From: Endoryza sp044226045
GTDB taxonomy: Bacteria > Bacteroidota > Bacteroidia > Chitinophagales > Chitinophagaceae
DNA: 64,000 nucleotides
Direction of reading: 5' to 3'
Assembly: GCA_044226045.1 (NCBI GenBank)
Contig: JBGAHR010000015.1
Location: forward strand, 18,106-82,105
The number at the start of each line of letters is the position of its first letter. Within the stretch, counting starts at the first letter, position 1. The notes beneath the pieces were generated by a model. It saw nothing but the letters and a program-made list of their open reading frames with translations. It was not told where the DNA came from and ran no database searches. Positions 39,699-47,996 of the stretch are shown here, piece by piece. The translations under genes were made by a program, and so were the position numbers.

Positions 39699-41387
39699 AT
39701 GAGTAAATCATTTGTCATGGCGAATCGCGGAACGTATAATTCCCGGAATTTACTGGTCATTATTATTTTCTCCCTTTTCTCCTTTGTTACCGCTTCTGCC
39801 CAGCCGGTTTCACTGGCATTCAGAGATACAGCACAAAAGATTGATCAGCTCTTTAATCGTTGGGGAACCCAGACGCCGGGCGGCGTTCTACTGGTGTCGC
39901 GAGGCGGCCGGATCCTGTATGAAAAGGCTTTTGGCCTGTCTGACCTGGAACATAATGTTATCAACACTTCGGAAACGGTTTTTGAGGCAGGCTCTGTTTC
40001 CAAGCAATTTACGGCCGCAGCGGTACTCATGCTTGTTCAGCAGGGAAAAATCGGGTTACAGGATGATATCCGGAAATATTTCCCGGACCTGCCCGATTAT
40101 GGTGAGCCCATTACCGTGGAAGATCTGCTTCATCATACCAGTGGCTTGAGGGATTGGGGAGTCGTTGCCAGTTTCGGGGGATGGCCGAGAGGTACAAGAG
40201 TCTATAATCCGGCGCATGTAAAAGACATCATCTGGCGCCAGAAAGGCATCAACTTCAAACCCGGCGATGAATACAGCTATAGTAATTCCAATTACAATAT
40301 GCTAACATTCCTCGTTGAAAAGGTCTCGGGCATTTCACACCAGGTATTTACACAAGAGTATATTTTCAAACCCCTGGGCATGTCGCATACAAAATGGAGA
40401 TCCAATTACCGTGAAGTCATTCCCAACCGGGCCATTGCATACAGTGCGGGCCTGACCGGGTACATTTTAAACATGCCCTTTGAAAATACTTTCGGTCACG
40501 GAGCACTTTTAACAACAGCCGAAGATCTGGAGAAATGGAATCAGCGATGGAGAACAGCTTCACTGGGCGAAGAATTGAACAAGCTTCAAAGCACAACGAT
40601 AAAGCTTAACAACGGCAGACCAATTTCTTATGCAGCCGGGGTGGTCATGGATCGGTTTAATGGAACCAGTGAAATCAGTCATAGCGGCGCTACCGCCGGT
40701 TATCGGGCCTGGCTTGCTTACTATCCGGAATCAACCTTGTCTGTGGTATTTCTCAGTAATCTGGCAAGTACCGATCCAACTGCCATTGGACGAGCGGTAG
40801 CCGGGATCTTTCTAGGTCAGCCCCAGCCCGAAAAATTCGAACTCTCTTACAAACCCACGCATCTGAAAACAGAAGATCTGAAAAAGCTCACTGGTCTCTA
40901 TGTAAACCATACCGGCGAAAATGTTGAGGAGCTGATCGTTGAAGGCGATTCGCTTCGATGGAAAAGAAATAAGTCTGCCCTGATTCCTTTTGGCGACAAC
41001 CGGTTTTATCAGCCGAATGGCCTTACTCTCCTGTTTTCAAAACCCGGAGAGATGAAAATGATTTCGCCTCGGGGGGATACCTCGGTATATACAGGTGTTC
41101 GTTCATTTTACCCCGATAGTAAAGAGCTGACTTATTTTACAGGTACTTATTGGAGCGAGGAAGCGGATGTGAAAGTAATGGTAACGCTCAAAGAAGACAG
41201 GTTACAGGTGTTTCTTTCTCCTGAAACGACGATCTTTCTGCGACCTGTTTATACGGATACTTTCTTTGATCCGGAATCCGTCGTATATAAATTTCTTAGA
41301 GGTAAGAAGAATGAAATAATCGGTTTTACCATTACTTCCGGGCGAGTTCGCAACCTGTTATTTATAAAAATGAAACAGCCTGTTTAG
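39699..41387 (+). CDS. Serine hydrolase, beta-lactamase class C/esterase family
   Basis: A 562-aa exported protein with a signal peptide (hydrophobic 18-30, cleavage near SAQP). FEAGSVSKQFTAAAV has the nucleophile S99 and K102 of SxxK, and YSYSNSNY is the Y-x-N motif. The last 170 residues form the lipocalin-like C-terminal domain (DUF3471-type; LTGLYVNHTGENVEELIVEG). Members are D-aminopeptidases or esterases rather than true beta-lactamases. ATG 39717 is an alternative start. Confidence 0.9.
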   Translation: MSKSFVMANRGTYNSRNLLVIIIFSLFSFVTASAQPVSLAFRDTAQKIDQLFNRWGTQTPGGVLLVSRGGRILYEKAFGLSDLEHNVINTSETVFEAGSVSKQFTAAAVLMLVQQGKIGLQDDIRKYFPDLPDYGEPITVEDLLHHTSGLRDWGVVASFGGWPRGTRVYNPAHVKDIIWRQKGINFKPGDEYSYSNSNYNMLTFLVEKVSGISHQVFTQEYIFKPLGMSHTKWRSNYREVIPNRAIAYSAGLTGYILNMPFENTFGHGALLTTAEDLEKWNQRWRTASLGEELNKLQSTTIKLNNGRPISYAAGVVMDRFNGTSEISHSGATAGYRAWLAYYPESTLSVVFLSNLASTDPTAIGRAVAGIFLGQPQPEKFELSYKPTHLKTEDLKKLTGLYVNHTGENVEELIVEGDSLRWKRNKSALIPFGDNRFYQPNGLTLLFSKPGEMKMISPRGDTSVYTGVRSFYPDSKELTYFTGTYWSEEADVKVMVTLKEDRLQVFLSPETTIFLRPVYTDTFFDPESVVYKFLRGKKNEIIGFTITSGRVRNLLFIKMKQPV

Positions 41388-41389
41388 GC

Positions 41390-41773
41390 TTATACAGAGT
41401 GAAGGGCTATACGGTTTCCTTCGGTGTCGATGAATACCCCCATATATCCGTATTCGGGAGAAATCTGTGTTTTTGGTACCGTTATTTTACCCCCTGCCGC
41501 TTCAACCCTGTTCAGAATGATTTGTACATCCGGATTGGCGTTTAGATAAATCAGCGGGCCGTCGGTCGCCGAAGGAATATGAAATCCATTTGTATAAACC
41601 AGCGAGCCGCCCACTCCGGTCATCATATCCTCCAGCGGAAACATTCTCATCTTTATGTCCGGGAGATCCAGCGGAACCAGTTTTGTATCAAATATGGTTT
41701 CGTAAAAAGTGGCGGCGCGGTTGATGTCGGTTGTGGGGATTTCAAACCAACTGATAGCGTTTTTAAAAGTCAT
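41390..41773 (-). CDS. VOC-family protein (glyoxalase/bleomycin-resistance fold)
   Basis: A 127-aa vicinal-oxygen-chelate protein: NAISWFEIPTTDINRAATFYETIFD is the first beta-alpha-beta unit, and ITVPKTQISPEYGYMGVFIDTEGNRIALHS the second. Single metal ligand set unclear, so an enzyme role is uncertain. It is convergent with the serine hydrolase (2-nt gap). Confidence 0.88.
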   Translation of the reverse strand: MTFKNAISWFEIPTTDINRAATFYETIFDTKLVPLDLPDIKMRMFPLEDMMTGVGGSLVYTNGFHIPSATDGPLIYLNANPDVQIILNRVEAAGGKITVPKTQISPEYGYMGVFIDTEGNRIALHSV

Positions 41774-41834
41774 ACAGCAGCGTTTTATATTTTAAATATA
41801 CGTAGAATGAGTGCGTGAAGAACTACTAAGTAGA

Positions 41835-41914
41835 AATCAAAAGTCAAAACACTTCTTCACTTCCCGCTCCCACTCCCGCTCTCACTCCCGCTCCCGCTCT
41901 CACTCCCGCTCCCC
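41835..41914 (-). repeat. Compound intergenic repeat, modules D and A
   Basis: Module D (AATCAAAAGTCAAAA, 41835-41849) followed by a hexamer array of CTCCCG/CTCTCA units (41861-41914), the reverse complement of the array at 8957-8994. It lies between the VOC gene and the following DUF1579-like gene, near both 5' and 3' gene ends. Confidence 0.8.
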
Positions 41915-41944
41915 ACAGGATGGATATCAAACGACAAATCAGGC

Positions 41945-42451
41945 TTATTTCTTTCTTCGGTAATCGAGGTCATATTCAACTACCCAGGTTTTTCCCTGGT
42001 CTTTTGATATTTCTCCCAGCTGCCTCACGCGATCGTTCGATATCTTGAAGAAGCTCAGTCGTCTGACCGCCATGGTATCGGCCTTTAATCTGAATGGCGC
42101 TGTTTGGAATACAATTTGCCCGGGCGAAGATTTCCCTTCGAGATATTCTGTGGTGCCGCCTACATTGTCTACCCAGGTTTGTTGCCACTGGCGGGTAGTG
42201 GTATTAAAGGTGTTAAAGCTTTTTCCCGCATAACGGATACCGTTCTGAATGCCTGTGCTTGTCCATTCTTCCAGGATCACGCAGCTGTCGAGGATTTGTG
42301 AAATATGACTATCGCCTGCTTTTTTTCCGTTTGGCCCAAAAGCCTCCCAGTCGCCCAGCCAGAAATCAAAATGGCGGTATTCGGGCAGGGAGCAGGGAGA
42401 TTGCGCAAAAGCTTTGGAAAAAAGCAGTGTGATGACCAGCCATTTTTTCAT
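41945..42451 (-). CDS. Secreted DUF1579-like protein
   Basis: A 168-aa protein with signal peptide (to about residue 17). HFDFWLGDWEAFGPNGKKAG opens a beta-barrel domain as in DUF1579/lipocalin-like proteins, with ILDSCVILEEWTSTG and TWVDNVGGTTEYLEG as repeats. Function unknown. Confidence 0.72.
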   Translation of the reverse strand: MKKWLVITLLFSKAFAQSPCSLPEYRHFDFWLGDWEAFGPNGKKAGDSHISQILDSCVILEEWTSTGIQNGIRYAGKSFNTFNTTTRQWQQTWVDNVGGTTEYLEGKSSPGQIVFQTAPFRLKADTMAVRRLSFFKISNDRVRQLGEISKDQGKTWVVEYDLDYRRKK

Positions 42452-42570
42452 GGTAAAGCAGTTTGTGATTAAACTAATCTAACGTTGTTTTACCGTAGCA
42501 CGCAGAAAAGAATAGGAACGGGTTGTTTTTGTCTACAGACGGTCAAATAACGTGTACCAGAAAGGCCATA

Positions 42571-42602
42571 AAAAAGGAAACCGCTGCAAAACTGCAGCGG
42601 TT
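42571..42602 (-). terminator. Terminator of the ECF-sigma operon
   Basis: Minus-strand stem AACCGCTGCA (42602-42593) / TGCAGCGGTT (42588-42579), perfect 10 bp with a 4-nt loop, then TCCTTTTTTA at 42578-42570. It lies 36 nt after the last gene of the operon. Confidence 0.9.
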
Positions 42603-42637
42603 CATTAACCATTCCACCAAAAAATACACCATTTATT

Positions 42638-43030
42638 TTATTGCCTTGGTCCGCGTTGCGGGCGCATGGAAGGCTCTATTTCTTCTTTCCATTTTTTGTA
42701 TTGATCTTCTGTCAATACCTTTTTCAGTTTTTCATCTCTTTCGTTGGTGATGGGTTGCATTTTTTCTCTCATCACCTGCGGATCGGGACGTTCTCCTCCA
42801 CTCATCATTTCTTCTCTCAGCTTGTCCTGTGCTTTGTAATAGTTCGTGAAAATATCGTCGGCCTCTTTCAATTTTGCTGCTTCCAGTTTGAAAGCGCTAT
42901 CGAGTTTATCGTGAACAACTTTTACGCGTTCTTCCACTGTACGGCGCTGAAATCCGCCGCCGCCACCCTGGGCGTGAACAAAGACTACGCTAAAAAGCAA
43001 GAGCGACAAGAAGAGAATTTTATTCTTCAT
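42638..43030 (-). CDS. Secreted Spy/CpxP-like protein
   Basis: A 130-aa exported helical protein (signal peptide to AQ, residue 21). The mature part has paired helices (KVVHDKLDSAFKLEAAKLKE, MQPITNERDEKLKKVLTEDQ followed by YKKWKEE), the LTxxQ-type heptad seen in Spy/CpxP periplasmic chaperone-like proteins. It is the last gene of the ECF-sigma operon. Confidence 0.75.
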   Translation of the reverse strand: MKNKILFLSLLLFSVVFVHAQGGGGGFQRRTVEERVKVVHDKLDSAFKLEAAKLKEADDIFTNYYKAQDKLREEMMSGGERPDPQVMREKMQPITNERDEKLKKVLTEDQYKKWKEEIEPSMRPQRGPRQ

Positions 43031-43118
43031 ATGAGCTGTTTTATTGAGTGTTTACAGATTGGATGCCGGCACTGAAAAAAACCTGCGCCATAACTCCGAA
43101 CAAATTGTTGTTGGATTG

Positions 43119-43649
43119 TTAATCGGGTTTTTTATCCTTGTCATCGGGCTTTCTCGGGCCGCCGCCTCTGCGGAACCAGGGGAAACGGTTATTCATTCTG
43201 TTCACCATCGTATCCAGCTTTACCTGTTGTTCGGGTGTACAAAGGGCCCTTACTTTTTGAAAATGCTGGAACATGGTCAGCTCCAGTTTCGCCTGCTGTT
43301 TGAGAACATGATCAAGCGCTGCATCCACTGCGGAATCGGAAGGCTTTTGAGGTAATTGAAGTAATTTATAAAGACTGTTTTTCGCCGCGCGAATGCTGTC
43401 TCCGATAGATCTTAAAGAATCCCTGTTCTGGTTGTGAAGCTGTTCGAATGATTTTGTCTGTTCGTCATTGAAACCAATCTCTTTTTTCATGTACTCCACT
43501 ACAGAAAAATCACCTTTCTGAGAGGGATTTCCCGGTTTCCTGTTTGGCTGCCGAATGCCCATAAAATAGACAAGCAGGCCGATGTTGGAAAGCAGAAGAA
43601 TCACGACCAGAAAAATCAGTGCCTTATTGCTACGGGTCCCGGTATTCAT
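43119..43649 (-). CDS. Membrane-anchored Spy/CpxP/CnrX-like periplasmic sensor
   Basis: A 176-aa protein with one N-terminal membrane helix (about 10-30) and a periplasmic helical domain: FNDEQTKSFEQLHNQNRDSL, LRSIGDSIRAAKNSLYKLLQ and FQKVRALCTPEQQVKLDTMV. This fits the heavy-metal-resistance/CnrX group. It overlaps the upstream gene by 4 bp and comes third in the sigma operon, the position of a sensor that binds the anti-sigma factor. A metal ligand set cannot be recognised with confidence. Confidence 0.7.
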   Translation of the reverse strand: MNTGTRSNKALIFLVVILLLSNIGLLVYFMGIRQPNRKPGNPSQKGDFSVVEYMKKEIGFNDEQTKSFEQLHNQNRDSLRSIGDSIRAAKNSLYKLLQLPQKPSDSAVDAALDHVLKQQAKLELTMFQHFQKVRALCTPEQQVKLDTMVNRMNNRFPWFRRGGGPRKPDDKDKKPD

Positions 43650-43996
43650 GGTTGCACCTCGTTTAGACTGTAAAATCTGTCTGCGGTGGATACGCCATAA
43701 CTATACTCCCTGGCAAACAGCTGCTCATCATCCTGGTTGGCATTGGCGGAAGTGTTGGCAGGTGTATCGGTATGTCGCAGAAAGATCACAGAGTTCATCA
43801 GGATAACGAGAACCAGCCCTCCAATAGCGAAGGCCGGCCGATTAAAGATGGCCAGGATACCCGTCTTTTCCTCGCCTTTGTTCAAGGCCTGTTCAATGCG
43901 GGTATACAAAAAAGGGTTTGCCTGGGCGCGCTTCACCTGATCGAGGCTTGACAGTGCCTGGTCTACTCTTTTTTTGATGTCTCCTTGTTTTGCCAT
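43646..43996 (-). CDS. Single-pass membrane protein, probable anti-sigma factor
   Basis: A 116-aa protein with a cytoplasmic N-terminal 65 residues (MAKQGDIKKRVDQALSSLDQ), one membrane helix near residues 65-82 (FAIGGLVLVILMNSVIF) and a short periplasmic tail. Gene order directly after the sigma factor and before Spy-like proteins marks it as the anti-sigma factor, although no ZAS or other family signature is visible. Start taken at ATG 43996; an 8-residue extension is possible. Confidence 0.65.
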   Translation of the reverse strand: MAKQGDIKKRVDQALSSLDQVKRAQANPFLYTRIEQALNKGEEKTGILAIFNRPAFAIGGLVLVILMNSVIFLRHTDTPANTSANANQDDEQLFAREYSYGVSTADRFYSLNEVQP

Positions 43997-44036
43997 AATC
44001 TGAAATTTTGACGTTTTCACTCAAATAAACTTGCTT

Positions 44037-44618
44037 TTACCCGTTCATATTTTGGTAATAGTCGGTCAAATATTTTTTCAGGTTGCCTTTGGCCCTGTGC
44101 ATCAATGACTCCACTGAAGATACTGTGGTTTCCATAATTTCGGCAATTTCCTGGTAACTCAGCCCTTCCAGTTTGTGCAATGTGAACGCTGTCTTTTGAT
44201 TATCAGGGAGTTTCTCGATAGCCTTAAACAATACTGCCGCATTTTCCTTGTTTTCCATGGTAACTCCCGGGTGTTGGAAGTCGGGCTGGTGGTTGACCTC
44301 CTCATCATTGTGGCCAAAAAGGCTTTGGACAAAGGCAAATCTCTTTTTCCGTTTCTTTTTCCGCAGATGGTCCAGCGACTTGGTCACCGCAATCCGATAC
44401 AGCCAGGTGGAGAATTTGGAATCCCCCTTAAACTGGTTGACCGATTCATATACCTGTACGAACACCTCCTGTGTAACATCTTCCGCATCTTCGGCATTTT
44501 GAACAATACCGAGAGAGGTATTGTAGACCATGTCTTTCCAACTGTCTACAATAGCCCGGAATGCCTGTTGATCTCCCGTTTTGAGTCGTTCAATTAATTC
44601 GAGGTCGTTCAAACACAA
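44037..44618 (-). CDS. ECF-family RNA polymerase sigma factor
   Basis: A 193-aa sigma-70-family regulator. Region 2 reads QNAEDAEDVTQEVFVQVYES followed by FSTWLYRIAVTKSLDHLRKK; region 4 reads LPDNQKTAFTLHKLEGLSYQ followed by EIAEIMETTVSSVESLMHRA. It is the first gene of a four-gene operon with a membrane protein and two Spy/CpxP-like proteins, suggesting an envelope stress or metal response. Confidence 0.93.
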   Translation of the reverse strand: MCLNDLELIERLKTGDQQAFRAIVDSWKDMVYNTSLGIVQNAEDAEDVTQEVFVQVYESVNQFKGDSKFSTWLYRIAVTKSLDHLRKKKRKKRFAFVQSLFGHNDEEVNHQPDFQHPGVTMENKENAAVLFKAIEKLPDNQKTAFTLHKLEGLSYQEIAEIMETTVSSVESLMHRAKGNLKKYLTDYYQNMNG

Positions 44619-44683
44619 GGTTTGCGGAAAATTAAGTCATTTAATGAATCTCTAATGCCGTTCGTCAAAGAATGTGGTGATTG

Positions 44684-44818
44684 ATGACGGATTACGGATT
44701 ACGAATGGCGGATGAAGTCCAATTTGCCAATGCCATAACTGTATTCGCTCTCGCTCCCGCTCTCACTCCCGCTCTCACTCCCGCTCTCGCTCACGCTCTC
44801 GCTCCCGCTCCCGCTCAC
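44684..44818 (-). repeat. Compound intergenic repeat, modules B-C-A
   Basis: Heptamers ATGACGG, ATTACGG, ATTACGA and ATGGCGG in tandem (44684-44714), then CCAATTTGCCAATGCC (44718-44733), then a hexamer array CTCGCTCCCGCTCTCACTCC and further units (44746-44818). It is the mirror image in order of 13065-13320. A false ORF rich in Ala-Leu-Ala-Pro runs through it. Confidence 0.85.
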
Positions 44819-44931
44819 CTAAAAGATCGGGCCGGCAGCCGTATTAGCGGGAATTCGGGGTTTTTAGGCTACTATTTTTTTAAAACCGGTATGAAAAGTA
44901 TCTTGCGGGTTCAAAAAATTGAAGAGCTTTT

Positions 44932-45579
44932 ATGGAGTATAGTAAAATCATCGCTGTTACAGGCTTGCCAGGACTACAGGAATTGATCAGCACCAAGAAT
45001 GACGGTGCTATTGTACGTTCCCTGGAAGATAACAGCACCCGCTTCGTTTCATCCCGCATACACAACTTCTCTCATCTTGAGAGTATTGAGATCTATACCA
45101 TTCGCGATAATGTGAACCTGGTTGATATTTTCCAGTCAATGGAGAAAGCGGGAGTATCACTTCCCGACGAGAAAGACGCCAAGGCGGTTAAATCCTACTT
45201 CGAAAAAGTTTATCCTGATATGGATTTTGAAAGAGTGTACAACAGCGATATGAAGAAGATCGTGAAGTGGTATGCTGTTCTTAAATCCAAGAATGTGGAA
45301 ATGAAATTGTCTGAGCGGCCCGAAGAAGAGGAAGTAATGGAAGAAGAAGCGACCGAGGTAAAAGAAGAGAAGCCGGCGGCGAAATCAAAGGCCAAGGCTG
45401 CCGAAAAAGAAGAAGAAGAAGCCCCCAAGAAGACGGCCAAAAAAGCCGCTGAAAAACCTGCCAAAAAGGAAAAGGCAGAAGAAGAAGCCCCTAAGAAAAA
45501 AGCAGCACCGAAGGCGAAGAAAGAAACAGGAGAGAAAGAAGAGGCTCCCAAGAAGAAAGCCGCCCCCAAGAAAAAATAA
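44932..45579 (+). CDS. DUF5606 protein with a lysine/alanine-rich tail
   Basis: A 215-aa protein. Residues 1-130 form the DUF5606 domain: IAVTGLPGLQELISTKNDGA, EIYTIRDNVNLVDIFQSMEK and YNSDMKKIVKWYAVLKSKNV. Residues 133-215 are an unbroken low-complexity tail of Glu, Lys and Ala with PKKK and PAAKSKAKA motifs, like histone H1 tails. Such tails bind nucleic acid or act as charged linkers. The domain has no known function; it is Bacteroidota-specific. A strong terminator follows. Confidence 0.85.
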   Translation: MEYSKIIAVTGLPGLQELISTKNDGAIVRSLEDNSTRFVSSRIHNFSHLESIEIYTIRDNVNLVDIFQSMEKAGVSLPDEKDAKAVKSYFEKVYPDMDFERVYNSDMKKIVKWYAVLKSKNVEMKLSERPEEEEVMEEEATEVKEEKPAAKSKAKAAEKEEEEAPKKTAKKAAEKPAKKEKAEEEAPKKKAAPKAKKETGEKEEAPKKKAAPKKK

Positions 45580-45595
45580 ATACTTTGTGAATAGC

Positions 45596-45630
45596 AGGCT
45601 GCCCTTTACCGAAAGGGCGGCCTTTCTTTT
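45596..45630 (+). terminator. Terminator of the DUF5606 gene
   Basis: Stem AGGC plus GCCCTTT (45596-45607) / AAAGGGC plus GCCT (45612-45623), 11 pairs with a wobble, then TTCTTTT. It lies 17 nt after the stop. Confidence 0.88.
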
Positions 45631-45641
45631 AAATTCATGTC

Positions 45642-47375
45642 ATGAAATACAGTGCCGATATTCAGAAACTGCCCCGTCATTTTCTGCCGGAAGATTTTAC
45701 GGTTACCAATTGGGAGGCATTAGAACCCTACTTCAAACAGCTTCTTGAAAGACCGTTGCACTCTCGTGAAGAGCTGGAACAATGGTTAAAAGACAGCAGT
45801 GAACTGGAAGCCGTAATAAGTGAAGATGTATGCTGGAGACAGATCCACATGACCTGCGATACGGAGAACAAATCGCTGGAAGAAGCCTTTGTTTATTTTG
45901 TTACGCAGATTCAACCCCATATTCAACCTTATTCCGATAAACTGAATCGCAAGTTTGTCGACTGTCCGTTCACGAAAGAACTCGATCAGGAGAAGTATTT
46001 CACCTACCTGCGGAGCGTAAAGAAAAGCATTGAAATATTCAGGGAGGAAAATATACCCATTCAATCTGAACTGAGCGTACTCGGCCAACAGTTTGGGGTT
46101 ATTTCCGGAAAAATGACCGTAGAGGTTGACGGGGAAGAGTATACGCTTCAGCAGGCTGCCAAATTCCTCGAGAACCCCGATCGAGCCAAACGCGAAGAGG
46201 TTTACCGGAAGATCAGTGAGCGCCGGTTGAAGGACAAGGAGGAATTGGATGAGCTTTATTCGAAGCTGGTTGAAAAAAGACACCAGCTGGCCAAAAACGC
46301 CGGATTTGAGAATTACAGGGATTACAAGTTTAAGGAGCTCGGCCGGTTTGATTATACCAAGGAAGATTGTTTTCAGTTTCATCAGGCCGTAAAAGAACAT
46401 GTATTGCCGTTGGTGAACCAGATATACGAAAGAAAAAAAGCAAAGCTCGGGTTAACCGAACTGAGGCCCTGGGATACAGAAGCCGAGCCTGCGGGCATTC
46501 AGCCATTAAGACCGTTTAAGACTGGTGAAGAATTGCTGGACAAAACCATTCAATGCTTCAACAAACTCAATCCATTTTTTGCGGATTGCCTGCGCAGGAT
46601 GGATAAGATGAAAAGATTTGATCTCGACAGTCGTAAGGGGAAAGCGCCCGGCGGTTATAACTGCCCGTTGGCAGAGACCGGCGCGCCATTTATATTCATG
46701 AACGCAGCCGGCCAGATGAGTGATGTAACCACCATGGTTCATGAAGGCGGTCATGCTGTTCATTCCTTTCTTGCCCATCCGCTTGAGCTCAGTGGCTTTA
46801 AAGAATACCCGATGGAGATAGCGGAAGTAGCCAGCATGTCGATGGAACTGTTCAGCATGGAGCACTGGGACGTGTTCTTTGACAATCCCGAAGACCTGCT
46901 CAGGGCAAAAGAACATCAGCTCGAAAGGGTGATCACCATTTTCCCCTGGATTGCCACAATCGACAAGTTTCAGCATTGGGTGTACGAAAATCCCGGTCAT
47001 ACCCTGACCGAAAGAGCCACTGCCTGGAGTCAAATACTCAATGAATTCACTACTTCAGCGATTAATTTCGACGGTTTACAACATTTTCGTCAATATAGCT
47101 GGCAGAGACAACTACATTTGTTTGAAGTTCCATTCTACTATATCGAATACGGCATTGCACAACTGGGAGCTATAGGCCTATGGATGAGATTCAAACAGAA
47201 TAAAGAAGCAGCACTTAACCATTATATTGAGTCATTAAGTATGGGTGGAACGAAAACTCTACCAAACTTGTATAAATGTGCCGACATTGAATTTAATTTT
47301 TCACCCGGCTATATTAAAAACCTGATGGAGTTCGTTAAAGGGGAATTAGAACAACTGGTAAGTGTAAAGCCCTAA
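45642..47375 (+). CDS. M3-family oligoendopeptidase
   Basis: A 577-aa cytoplasmic zinc metallopeptidase of the thimet/PepF family. HEGGH at 367-371 is the catalytic HExxH, in TTMVHEGGHAVHSFLAHPLE; the third ligand Glu follows in EYPMEIAEVASMSMEL. N-terminal residues 1-330 are the helical substrate-binding region. It degrades short peptides. Full length, single gene. Confidence 0.95.
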   Translation: MKYSADIQKLPRHFLPEDFTVTNWEALEPYFKQLLERPLHSREELEQWLKDSSELEAVISEDVCWRQIHMTCDTENKSLEEAFVYFVTQIQPHIQPYSDKLNRKFVDCPFTKELDQEKYFTYLRSVKKSIEIFREENIPIQSELSVLGQQFGVISGKMTVEVDGEEYTLQQAAKFLENPDRAKREEVYRKISERRLKDKEELDELYSKLVEKRHQLAKNAGFENYRDYKFKELGRFDYTKEDCFQFHQAVKEHVLPLVNQIYERKKAKLGLTELRPWDTEAEPAGIQPLRPFKTGEELLDKTIQCFNKLNPFFADCLRRMDKMKRFDLDSRKGKAPGGYNCPLAETGAPFIFMNAAGQMSDVTTMVHEGGHAVHSFLAHPLELSGFKEYPMEIAEVASMSMELFSMEHWDVFFDNPEDLLRAKEHQLERVITIFPWIATIDKFQHWVYENPGHTLTERATAWSQILNEFTTSAINFDGLQHFRQYSWQRQLHLFEVPFYYIEYGIAQLGAIGLWMRFKQNKEAALNHYIESLSMGGTKTLPNLYKCADIEFNFSPGYIKNLMEFVKGELEQLVSVKP

Positions 47376-47417
47376 AAAATACCCACTTTGAGGTATCGTT
47401 CAATCAAAAGAGAAAAT

Positions 47418-47425
47418 TACCTTTG
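47418..47425 (+). promoter_or_regulatory. Candidate -7 box of a putative small RNA
   Basis: TACCTTTG is a full TAnnTTTG match, 43 nt after the peptidase stop and 76 nt before a terminator, with no gene between. TTTG at 47387-47390 is too far upstream for a standard -33. Confidence 0.4.
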
Positions 47426-47430
47426 TTTGG

Positions 47431-47535
47431 CAAAAATGATTTTAAGCGGGGCGATCAGCCTCTATTAATAAAATAGCTACTAATCAGAGCCTTAACCAAG
47501 AGTCCCGGTGTTTCTACATCGGGGCTTTCTTTTTC
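47431..47535 (+). ncRNA. Putative short RNA between the M3 peptidase and fur genes
   Basis: About 100 nt from just after a TACCTTTG box to a terminator with the stem AGTCCCGGTG (47501-47510) / CATCGGGGCT (47517-47526, two G-U pairs) and a T-rich tail to 47535. Only a 10-codon frame from ATG 47436 is present. The terminator loop TTTCTA resembles that at 33043. No known RNA family recognised; it may instead be the peptidase 3' end. Confidence 0.35.
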
Positions 47536-47560
47536 TGGTTGGTTGTCAAAAAAATGAATA

Positions 47561-47983
47561 TCAGCGACAGTCTTTACACACGCCATTCACGACCATTTGA
47601 TAGTCTTCCGCCTCGAAACCAATGGGGAGTTTTACTTTAGGAATGGTTACATCGGCCAGGCAGGAAGTGTTTCCGCAGGCTGAGCAAACGAAGTGCACAT
47701 GGTTGTCGTGGTGATGTCCTTGCGAACAGTCGTTTTTACACAAAGCGTAACGAATGTTATTGTCTGAAGTGGGAATGGTATGTATAATGCCTTTTTCAAG
47801 GAACACCTGCAAGGTTCGATAAACGGTTACGCGATCAATTTTTTCACCGATCTTTTTTTCAATATCGCCATGCGCCAGGGCGCCCCGGCTATCGAGAAAC
47901 AGTTCCAGAATTTTCTTACGGCTGCCCGTAATACTAAGCTGGTTGTTTTTAAGAATCAGGTCTATTTGAATTTCCTGGTTCAA
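47561..47983 (-). CDS. Fur-family metalloregulator
   Basis: A 140-aa regulator. The winged-helix part has AHGDIEKKIGEKIDRVTVYR followed by TLQVFLEKGIIHTIP; C100/C103 and C136/C139 form the structural zinc site and HHDNHVHF (91-98) the regulatory metal site. The cluster with SCO1 and MerC points to zinc or copper rather than iron; I read it as Zur- or a MerC-associated Fur. Its own stop is 13 nt from the SCO1 gene. It is a candidate regulator of the palindrome at 48722-48736. Confidence 0.9.
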   Translation of the reverse strand: MNQEIQIDLILKNNQLSITGSRKKILELFLDSRGALAHGDIEKKIGEKIDRVTVYRTLQVFLEKGIIHTIPTSDNNIRYALCKNDCSQGHHHDNHVHFVCSACGNTSCLADVTIPKVKLPIGFEAEDYQMVVNGVCKDCR

Positions 47984-47996
47984 GATTTTTCAGTGT

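Noticed and set aside
39699..41387. True class C beta-lactamase conferring resistance
   Set aside because: The SxxK and YxN motifs are shared with esterases and aminopeptidases, and the C-terminal lipocalin-like domain favours those; no evidence for antibiotic hydrolysis.
44681..44986. ORF encoding Ala-Leu-Ala-Pro repeats
   Set aside because: The frame runs through the hexamer repeat array at 44746-44818 and has no family; it is a repeat artefact.
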